Source: DSAR01 sp034437315 (lineage in GTDB: Bacteria > Chloroflexota > Anaerolineae > B4-G1). From it: a stretch of DNA of 46,890 nt. The stretch is from contig DAOTUC010000319.1 of the NCBI GenBank assembly GCA_034437315.1, positions 1 through 46,890 on the forward strand. Reading direction: 5' to 3'. Position 1 is the first letter of the stretch; each line of letters starts with the position of its first letter. Under the pieces are notes generated by a model. It did no database searches. It was given only the letters and a program-made list of their open reading frames with translations, and was not told the DNA's origin. Both the position numbers and the translations under genes were made by a program. Below are positions 40,484 to 46,890 of the stretch, one piece after another.

Positions 40484-43381
40484 TTGAAGTTAAAGGTTTC
40501 AGGTTTCAGGTTGGGGTGTTTGCTGGTTCTGCTCGCAGCGGCGGGACTGCGGTTGTATCGTTTACCGGCGTTGCCGTTGGGGTTGCATTACGACGAAGCG
40601 GCCAATGGCATCCTGGCCCACGAGATCGCCTGGCAAAGCCAACGACCGATCTTCATCCCCTCCTACACCGGTAAGGAGACGCTGTTTTTCTATTGGGCCG
40701 CGCTCTGGATGCGCCTCATCGGCGGGTCGGCGCTGGCGCTGCGTTTGAGCGCGGCCGCAGCGGGGCTGCTCACGGTCGCCGCGACCATCTGGATGACGCG
40801 GGAACTGTTCCACGGTCGCCGGGGAGCGGGCTGGGTGGCGCTCTTGACCGGCGCGTTTCTGGCGACCTCCTTCTGGCACGTGACCTTGAGCCGCTACGGC
40901 TTCCGCGCCGTGACCCAGCCGCTCATGCAAGCGCTGACCGTCGGCGCGCTATGGCGCGGCTGGCGGCGCGGCTGGCGGCGCGGCTGGCGGCTCTCGGGCC
41001 GCAGGTCGAGCTGGGCCTGGATCGTCCTGGCGGGGCTTTTTTGCGGGCTGACGGCGCACACCTACCTGGCGGCCCGCGCGTTCCCCATCCCCCTGGCGGC
41101 GGCCTTTCTGGTCACACTCGTCAAAGAGCAAAAGAAACGGCGAACCCAAACCGATCGCCGCCCCAACGTCTGGGCGCAGACGGCGCTGTTCGGCGTCGCG
41201 GCCGCCCTGGCGCTGGCCCCGCTGGCCCACTATTGGTTGACGCACCCCGGCAGCTTTTTCAACCGCATGAGCCAGGTCGCGTCCAGCGATTGGCGAGCGG
41301 CCTGGGGAGGCGTTCGAGCCTGCTTGAAGATGTTCTTCATTCAGGGCGATCCATACGTGCGCTTCAACCTGCCGGGCCATCCCATCTTCGCGCCGATGTG
41401 CGGCCTCCCGTTGCCGGCCCTGTTGTTCGTCATGGGCGTCCTCGCCGTGCTCGTGGCGCGGTCGCCGGTCGCGCGCCGCCTTCTGCCAGCCTCCCGCGTC
41501 TTCCTCCTGACCGCCCTGCCAGTGATGCTGCTCCCCAGCGCGTTGGCGACCGGCGAGATCACGCCCAGCAATCTGCGCGCGGTGGGCCTGCTGCCTTTCG
41601 TGTACATCTTTCCCGCCCTGGCGCTCTTTGAATTGGGAAGCTGGATTTCCGACCGGTTATCCCACCCCTGGCGGTGGATCGGTGTCGCCATCCTCTGCCT
41701 GCTGCCGCTCATCTCCCTCTCCGCCTCCGCCCAGCGCTACTTCCACGATTGGGCGCCCTCGGCCGCCCTGTATTACGCCGCCGACGGCGATCTGAGCGAC
41801 GTGGCCGATTATCTGAACCGGCGAGACCTATCAAACGCGACGCCCTACGTAGCCAGCATCCATTATCGCCACCCGACGCTGGCCTTCCTGGCAGATGATT
41901 ACGGCGCAATTCGCTGGCTCCGCGGCGGACAGACGCTGGTCATACCGGCCGAGGGGAGTGGGCTGATTCTCATCCCCCGCTCCGCCTCCGATGGCGTCGC
42001 GTGGATCGAGTCGATATTGCCGGCCGAGAGCCAGGTCTACAGCGCACTCGGGCCGGATGGCGCGCCGGCCTTCTGGGTCTATCGCGTGAATCAGGAGATG
42101 AATTTGACGCCGTCCCAACCGCTTTCGGCGAACCTGGCCCACGCGGCGCGGGTGCTGGGCTATGACGTCGCCGGAGCGACCCAGAGCGGCCAAGAACTTG
42201 CGCTAACGGCCTGGTGGGAGGTGTTAAACCGGCCCAATCTGGGGGACTACGGGCCTGTGGCCCGCTTGGTCGATCCCTGGGGTTTCGTGTGGGGGGAAGC
42301 GCACCCCTTTCACTATCCGGCCGAGCAGTGGACGGCGGGCGAGCGGGTGTTGGACCGCTTGACGATTTCGACGCATGCCGGCGCGCCGCCCGGCGATTAC
42401 GTCGTGCGCTTCGGCTTCTATTCCTCCGGTGGAGATACACATCTGCCAGCGCTGGATGACGCCGGGCGTTACGCGGGGACCTACGTGACGTTTCCCGTCC
42501 GGTTGGAACGGCCCAGCGAACCGCCGCCGCCGGAAGCGGTCGACGCGCACATCGGTGAACGGCTAGACGTCCGGGTTGGGGGACTCACGTTGTTGGGAAC
42601 GACGCTGAATACGCCGACCGATGTCGCATGCGCCATCCTGCGTCCCGGTGAGCGGCTTTACCTATCCCTTTTCTGGCAGGCGAATGAGAACACGCTCCCC
42701 GATCAGGACGTGGTGTTGAGCCTGGAGGGTAACGCGGCCGATCTCACGCTCTACCGGGGCGCGCCGGTGCATGGCGCCTATCCCACGTCCGAGTGGCGCG
42801 CTGGCGAGGTGGTCTTCGATCATTACAATCCTCGCCTGCCCCGGGATACGCCGCCCGGCCAATACACGTTACGGCTTCAGGTGGGCGGCGTCACGCGGGA
42901 CATCAATTGCGTCGCCGTCCAGGCGATGGCGCGCTCGTTCGAGACGCCCGCGATGGCCCATCCGCTCACGTCAACAGTCGATAATCGGACGACGCTGGGC
43001 GACCGGGTGCAATTGTTAGGCTATGACCTATCGACCAGCGACGTGACGCCAGGCGAGCGCCTGACACTCACCCTGTACTGGCAGGCGTTGACCGAGATGG
43101 ACGAGAATTACACCGTGTTCGTCCATCTCTGGGGGCCCGACGGCGCGATGGAGGGCCAGCACGACAGTCAACCGGTAGGCGGGACCTATCCCACCAGCCT
43201 GTGGATGGCGGGAGAGGTCGTCGCCGACACACACGAGATTGACGTCCGCCCGGACAGCCCGCCGGGCCAATACCGCTGGGAAGTGGGCTTCTACATAGCA
43301 GAGACAGGAGCGCGTCTGCCCGTGACAGACACGGAAGAAGACGCGATCAAATTACAGATACCACCCAGCGATCCGCGATAA
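40484..43381 (+). CDS. GT39/ArnT-like membrane glycosyltransferase with three C-terminal beta-sandwich repeats
   Basis: 965 residues. The first 430 hold about 11-12 membrane helices; HYDEAANGILAHEI carries the DE pair placed like the catalytic acid of lipid-linked sugar transferases of the PMT/ArnT type, and FIPSYTGKETLFFYW follows. The outer part (about 430-965) starts with a mixed domain and then three related units of about 110-130 residues, each with PPGDYVVRFGFY- or PPGQYRWEVGFY-type endings; the third (YTVFVHLWGPDGAM) closely matches the tail of the kinase at 31637. Probably adds sugar to a surface protein or polymer. TTG start at 40484 follows GAGGG. A 12-bp DNA repeat encodes GWRR units at about 157-168. 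The stop codon lies inside a heptamer array. Confidence 0.85.
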   Translation: MKLKVSGFRLGCLLVLLAAAGLRLYRLPALPLGLHYDEAANGILAHEIAWQSQRPIFIPSYTGKETLFFYWAALWMRLIGGSALALRLSAAAAGLLTVAATIWMTRELFHGRRGAGWVALLTGAFLATSFWHVTLSRYGFRAVTQPLMQALTVGALWRGWRRGWRRGWRLSGRRSSWAWIVLAGLFCGLTAHTYLAARAFPIPLAAAFLVTLVKEQKKRRTQTDRRPNVWAQTALFGVAAALALAPLAHYWLTHPGSFFNRMSQVASSDWRAAWGGVRACLKMFFIQGDPYVRFNLPGHPIFAPMCGLPLPALLFVMGVLAVLVARSPVARRLLPASRVFLLTALPVMLLPSALATGEITPSNLRAVGLLPFVYIFPALALFELGSWISDRLSHPWRWIGVAILCLLPLISLSASAQRYFHDWAPSAALYYAADGDLSDVADYLNRRDLSNATPYVASIHYRHPTLAFLADDYGAIRWLRGGQTLVIPAEGSGLILIPRSASDGVAWIESILPAESQVYSALGPDGAPAFWVYRVNQEMNLTPSQPLSANLAHAARVLGYDVAGATQSGQELALTAWWEVLNRPNLGDYGPVARLVDPWGFVWGEAHPFHYPAEQWTAGERVLDRLTISTHAGAPPGDYVVRFGFYSSGGDTHLPALDDAGRYAGTYVTFPVRLERPSEPPPPEAVDAHIGERLDVRVGGLTLLGTTLNTPTDVACAILRPGERLYLSLFWQANENTLPDQDVVLSLEGNAADLTLYRGAPVHGAYPTSEWRAGEVVFDHYNPRLPRDTPPGQYTLRLQVGGVTRDINCVAVQAMARSFETPAMAHPLTSTVDNRTTLGDRVQLLGYDLSTSDVTPGERLTLTLYWQALTEMDENYTVFVHLWGPDGAMEGQHDSQPVGGTYPTSLWMAGEVVADTHEIDVRPDSPPGQYRWEVGFYIAETGARLPVTDTEEDAIKLQIPPSDPR
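40952..40991. repeat. 12-bp tandem repeat inside the glycosyltransferase gene
   Basis: TGGCGGCGCGGC occurs as two full copies (40961-40984) flanked by partial copies, coding for repeated Gly-Trp-Arg-Arg in a cytoplasmic loop. In frame, so copy-number changes would not break the gene. Confidence 0.85.
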
Positions 43382-43559
43382 GCGACACGCGACACGCGAT
43401 ACGCGATAAGCGATACGCGACACGCGATACACGATAAGCGATACGCGATACGCGATACGCGATAAGCGATACGCGACACGCGATAAGCGATACGCGATAC
43501 GCGACACGCGATCAGCGATCCGCGATACGCGACACGCGATCAGCGATCCGCGATAACCG
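43371..43559. repeat. 7-bp tandem repeat array (about 27 units)
   Basis: Continuous heptamers, mainly ATACGCG, ACACGCG and ATAAGCG with ATCAGCG/ATCCGCG variants towards the right, keep an exact 7-bp period from 43371 to 43559. The array contains the stop codon of the glycosyltransferase (43379-43381) and the stop of the convergent aconitase-X gene (43540-43542). Confidence 0.95.
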
Positions 43560-44787
43560 CAGGCCAGACGCCGGTCGCCGCCGCTTCCACACATTGCGCG
43601 ACTGAACCATAGCGCACGAGCAGCCCGGCGTGGGACGGGAGATAGGTCGCGCCCTTGGCGGAGGGAGTCGCCAGCGTGCGGAACCCCAACTCCTGCATAG
43701 GGGCGACGACGGCGCACATATCGGCCACGACGCGCCCGCCGCAGACCTCCACCGCTTGCAACAACCCCTCCGCCTGCGCCCGCTCCCGCACGTCGCGCGC
43801 CGTCGTGATCCACAGGGCAGTCTTGACGCGCCGCCCGTCGAGCCGGCGCACGACGTCGGCGATCTCCGCCAGGTCGGCGTGGGGGCACCCGAACCACACC
43901 AGGTCGACGGCGCGCTGGGCTGGAAGAGCGGCGTTGAGCGCGACATAGGCAGGCCGCAGGTCGTCCACCACCAAGGTTTCACGTTCGGGGGCCAGGACGT
44001 CGGCCTGGCGGGCCTCCGGTGTGACCCCATCCACGTGGTAGAGCGCCACAGCGCCGCTGGCGGCCATGGCTGCGCCCAGGGCTTTCAAAGCCGCGCCCCA
44101 AGTCAAATCGTCCGGCGCGCCCAAGCCCACGAAGTAGGGGACACGGGTCTGGGCTGCTTGCCCCACCAGATAGCCCAACGCGCCGAAATCGGCCAGGGAA
44201 CGGACGGGGCAACGCACATCGACGCGCAAGGTCGCGCTGCGATTTTCGTCCAGGTGCAGCCCATAGGCCGCCGTCCGTCCGGTGACGGCGGAGGCCAGCG
44301 CGCTGGGCCCGCCCTCCCGGTTGGTGCGCGCGCCCAGCACCGAGTTGGCATAACTCACGGCCGACGATTCGGCCCAGGCCACGTGCTCGCCCATCTCCGG
44401 GACAGATCCGACGAGATAAGGCGCGCAAGTGCAAGTAGTCCGCACGCCCAATCGCTCGAAAGCCGCGATCACGGCTAACTGACGCTGGGCGAAGGTCTCC
44501 GAAAAGCCCAGCTCGCGCCAGGCCCGCAAATCCATCCCGGCGGGGTTGAGAGTCGCGGGGACGCGGGCGCGCGCGCCTTGATCCGCCCATTCGGAGAGGA
44601 AATGTAATCCGGCCTCCCCCAAATTGCGATAACTGACCCCGGCGATCTGGACAGCGCGCACCGGCGTCAATCGCCGCGCGCCGTAAATTCGCCCCAGCGC
44701 GACGACGATCTCCATCCCCTTGCGCACACCGGGCCCCAATTCGCCTTCTAACATCGCGCGTTCTTCGCTCGATAACCACAGCGCCAA
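43540..44787 (-). CDS. Aconitase X catalytic-domain protein (DUF521)
   Basis: 415 residues. LSSEERAMLEGELGPGVRKGMEIVVALGRIYGA, PATLNPAGMDL, GVRTTCTCAPYLVGSVP, AESSAVSYANSVLGARTNREGG and the CAVVAP..... GFRTLATPSAKGATYLPSHAG end are typical of AcnX large domains. Relatives act as cis-3-hydroxyproline dehydratase or, in archaea, mevalonate 5-phosphate dehydratase, needing a small swivel domain that is not present here or nearby. The TTG at 44787 is chosen because AAGGAGG lies 8 nt upstream; the longer ORF runs into an inserted element. Last residues and stop are in the heptamer array. Confidence 0.9.
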   Translation of the reverse strand: MALWLSSEERAMLEGELGPGVRKGMEIVVALGRIYGARRLTPVRAVQIAGVSYRNLGEAGLHFLSEWADQGARARVPATLNPAGMDLRAWRELGFSETFAQRQLAVIAAFERLGVRTTCTCAPYLVGSVPEMGEHVAWAESSAVSYANSVLGARTNREGGPSALASAVTGRTAAYGLHLDENRSATLRVDVRCPVRSLADFGALGYLVGQAAQTRVPYFVGLGAPDDLTWGAALKALGAAMAASGAVALYHVDGVTPEARQADVLAPERETLVVDDLRPAYVALNAALPAQRAVDLVWFGCPHADLAEIADVVRRLDGRRVKTALWITTARDVRERAQAEGLLQAVEVCGGRVVADMCAVVAPMQELGFRTLATPSAKGATYLPSHAGLLVRYGSVAQCVEAAATGVWPAVIADR

Positions 44788-44807
44788 ATCAATCACCTCC
44801 TTAGAAC

Positions 44808-44950
44808 CAATACCCGTGAATGAGTGTCGACTCAATCGCCTTATGGGTAGTAGGCCAACCCCCGTTGGCCGTTTCTTGTTTTTGATAATATAAAACCGCC
44901 CAACGGGGGTTGGTCTCCTACCCAGGAATATAGTTCATTCACGGGTATTG
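44808..44950. mobile_element. MITE-like palindromic element with 10-bp target duplication, before the aconitase-X gene
   Basis: 143 bp with perfect 16-bp terminal inverted repeats CAATACCCGTGAATGA, flanked by TCCTTAGAAC on both sides (44798-44807 and 44951-44960). An inner imperfect inverted repeat pairs 44845-44868 (GGGTAGTAGGCCAACCCCCG...) with 44900-44923. No ORF. The target duplicate carries part of the aconitase-X ribosome site, so insertion duplicated it. Confidence 0.9.
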
Positions 44951-44961
44951 TCCTTAGAACC

Positions 44962-44991
44962 AGTCTACCACCCTACCGGCATTTTGTCCAA
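44962..44991 (-). promoter_or_regulatory. Candidate aconitase-X promoter beyond the inserted element
   Basis: Minus strand TTGGAC (44986-44991), 18-nt spacer, TAGACT (44962-44967). It is now about 175 bp from the start codon; without the element it would be about 22 bp away. Confidence 0.4.
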
Positions 44992-45211
44992 GCGCGCCTT
45001 AGCGAGCTGGCATATCGACTTATTTTAAGCTTTCTCTTACGCAAACTTGACGATAATGGCGTATAATGGAATGGATACTGAAGACAAATCCCCCTGTAGC
45101 ACAGATTTCCATCGGGCCTCCACATCCGCCGCTTAGATGGCAGACAAAAAACCGCCCCACGATACCGGCGGAAGGTTTAGACAAATGAAAGCGTCAAGTA
45201 ATTAAGGCTCA
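44992..45211. other. Intergenic region upstream of the secreted protein gene
   Basis: No ORF is visible. A TATAAT (45062-45067) lacks a -35 box at usual spacing; TTGACG (45047) is too close. CCATC (45109) and GATGG (45136), and CCGCC/GGCGG around 45152-45171, could form hairpins in a leader. No known riboswitch is recognised. Confidence 0.5.
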
Positions 45212-46890
45212 ATGAGAATTCCGACTAATCAGATCTATAAAAAACCCAAGCGCCTCGCTCCCTTTGCGCTTGCCGGTCTCCTGCTATCACTCCTATGTCT
45301 GATGGCAGTGCCAGCCCGCGCCAAGCCCACCGGCTACCAGGAATACTACGTCCTGGGTTACGAGGAGCACATCTGGCAAGCTTTTAACGCCATTTACGAT
45401 GGCTCCATCTCCTCAGATATCTGCTCAACCGTCAGCCTCGTCGCCACCGCCGATCACCAGGTCATCTACTACGATCACTGGGAGGACGGTTACGAAGCAG
45501 ACCTGCTCAAACCCCGGCAGAGCTCGACCCTCATCTTCGGCGAAGGCGCCGACATCTTGATGGCCGGCGACGAGATCAACCTCGCCAGCAACCAGAACAT
45601 CACCGCTACCAACACGATCACCGGCTACGTGCCGGTCAACCCCCGCGATCCCGCTGACATGCGCTACGATGGGAGCGATCGTATCATCAGCAGCGGCGGC
45701 CCCATCAACCTGGTCCACGCCATGTGGCCCTGTGGTCAATCCTGGGTCGGCGGCGCGTGGGAGGTCTACTCCCGCCAGGCCTACGCCAACGCCTACGCTT
45801 ACACCATACCCATCGGAGAAGACCTGTACCAATTGGATAGCGCCACCTACGCCGACTTCAAGTACGTCTATCTCCAGGTCAGCGCCTTCGAGGATAACAC
45901 CACCATCTCCATCGACAACCGCGCGGGCGACGTCGTCAACCTGACGCTCGACCGGGGACAGGCCTACTCCAGTATGGGCCATCTGAACTCGACCTCCGTG
46001 CCCTCCATCACCATCAACGCCGGCGCCGTCGTGCGGACCAACAAGCCGGTCCAGGTCGGCCTGGTCACCGGCGGCGATTCCCCCGTGGAGACAAATGGTT
46101 CACCCAGCGGTTTTCAGGGACGTTTCTTGATCGTGCTCCCCACCCAACTCTGGGGGGCCGATTACGTCGCGCCGGCGCCCGGCGGCGATGGCAATCACGA
46201 GGCCCAGATATACCTTTCCAACCCCAACAATTTCCCCATCGACATCGACGCCTACCACCAGGGCGCACAGCATGCCTTTACCATCACCATCGACTCCACC
46301 GCCACCCCCATCAGCGCGACCATTCCCTACACCCACACCATCGGCGCGAACATTCCCCCAGGCTCGGCCACCCGCTTCACCTCGCCCGACGGTGTGTTCG
46401 GCGTCGTCGTCTGCGCCGATAGCGGTCAACTGGCCTACGATTGGGGATTCGCCGGCGTCCCCGCCAAATACCTGACCCAGGACTACTACGTCTCCTGGGC
46501 GCCGGGAGACGAGAACGTCCCTCCCCAGAACAACGGCTCGCCGCTGTGGGTCACACCCTTGGCCGATGGGACCACATTTTACGTCGATTTCAGCCCGCTG
46601 GACGGCGTCGTCAACCAGACCTTCACCCTGGACGCGCTCGAGCAGCGGCGCATTTTCGATCCCGACAACGACAACACCGGCATGCACGTCTGGGCGACCG
46701 GCGAGTTCGCCATCGTCTGGGGAGTGGACCCACTGACAGCCGGGCCTAGCAGCCCGTATCTGGATATGGGGGTTTCCATTCTCCCGCTCATCCAACGCTG
46801 GTTGGATCCGGTCATGGTGCTGGACAAGAGCGCCCAGCCGGCGAGCCTCCCGCCGACCGGGGGCGTGGTGACGTTCACCCTGACGGCCCA
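45212..46890 (+). CDS. Large secreted protein with start of a DUF11-type repeat (cut by window edge)
   Basis: 559 residues are visible with no stop. Residues 1-37 are a signal peptide (basic start, hydrophobic core, likely cut after ARA). The body is rich in Asn, Asp, Thr and Tyr and made of beta-strand-like segments (TNTITGYVPVN, VYLQVSAFEDNTTISIDN, RTNKPVQVGLVTGGDS, AYDWGFAGVPAKYLTQDYYVSWAP), which resembles the domain found in IgGFc-binding-type and related surface proteins. The last 25 residues (VLDKSAQPASLPPTGGVVTFTLTA) look like the beginning of a DUF11 repeat, often repeated in long adhesins. AAGG precedes the ATG at 45212. Confidence 0.8.
   Translation, partial: MRIPTNQIYKKPKRLAPFALAGLLLSLLCLMAVPARAKPTGYQEYYVLGYEEHIWQAFNAIYDGSISSDICSTVSLVATADHQVIYYDHWEDGYEADLLKPRQSSTLIFGEGADILMAGDEINLASNQNITATNTITGYVPVNPRDPADMRYDGSDRIISSGGPINLVHAMWPCGQSWVGGAWEVYSRQAYANAYAYTIPIGEDLYQLDSATYADFKYVYLQVSAFEDNTTISIDNRAGDVVNLTLDRGQAYSSMGHLNSTSVPSITINAGAVVRTNKPVQVGLVTGGDSPVETNGSPSGFQGRFLIVLPTQLWGADYVAPAPGGDGNHEAQIYLSNPNNFPIDIDAYHQGAQHAFTITIDSTATPISATIPYTHTIGANIPPGSATRFTSPDGVFGVVVCADSGQLAYDWGFAGVPAKYLTQDYYVSWAPGDENVPPQNNGSPLWVTPLADGTTFYVDFSPLDGVVNQTFTLDALEQRRIFDPDNDNTGMHVWATGEFAIVWGVDPLTAGPSSPYLDMGVSILPLIQRWLDPVMVLDKSAQPASLPPTGGVVTFTLTA

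Noticed and set aside
43371..43560. CRISPR array
   Set aside because: The unit is 7 bp with no spacers; it is a simple tandem repeat.
43291..43560. Repeat-rich minus-strand proteins made of SRIAYRV units
   Set aside because: They are translations of the heptamer array; no ribosome site or non-repeat homology.
44992..45211. Riboswitch (cyclic di-GMP or similar) before the secreted protein
   Set aside because: Some complementarity exists but none of the conserved motifs of known classes could be recognised.

Overview
The window reads as a chromosomal segment of a GC-rich bacterium, most likely a Chloroflexota member of the Anaerolineae/Caldilineae type. This is an inference from gene content: LysW-like carriers, the TIGR03960 radical SAM / DUF2344 / rplU / rpmA neighbourhood, very large GT39-like glycosyltransferases with beta-sandwich tails, frequent GTG and TTG starts, and many small dispersed repeats. 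No rRNA gene, prophage or CRISPR array is visible. Two tRNA genes are present.

Layout. 1-1900: the start of a DeoR-type regulator, two tandem LysW-like carrier proteins and an OmpR-type DNA-binding protein with a degenerate receiver. 1936-6476: a permease-Usp-Usp-DUF389 fusion and a convergent MFS transporter. 6824-17802: one long operon of 14 genes that looks like an eleven-subunit complex I without its NADH module (NuoJ-like in two pieces, K, L, M/N-type twice, A, B, C, D, H and I homologues). Its large subunit keeps both CxxC pairs that hold a [NiFe] centre, so it is an energy-converting group 4 hydrogenase with three antiporter-like subunits. A bis-haem flavocytochrome reductase and a 32-residue membrane peptide are embedded in the operon.

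17854-26728: housekeeping genes, namely purA, a YjbQ protein, a radical SAM/DUF2344 pair split by an M29 aminopeptidase, rplU-rpmA-rpmE (the bL31 protein carries an RNA polymerase alpha-CTD-like tail), tdk and two hpt paralogues. 27232-37486: a fatty acyl-CoA ligase, ftsH, a PASTA Ser/Thr kinase, a YegS-type lipid kinase, secG, an oligopeptide-type binding protein, tRNA-Leu(CAG) and an FtsB-like protein. 37539-46890: initiator tRNA, glutamine synthetase, a DUF401 membrane protein, a GT39-type glycosyltransferase, an aconitase-X protein and the start of a large secreted protein.

The most notable points are the hydrogenase operon with its own flavocytochrome, the bL31-alphaCTD fusion, the twin LysW-like carriers without visible partner enzymes, a beta-sandwich domain shared by a kinase and a glycosyltransferase, and a set of small inverted-repeat elements (three with 10-bp target duplications) sitting exactly at gene edges, including between promoter and start codon of the hydrogenase operon. 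A 7-bp tandem array contains the stop codons of two convergent genes.
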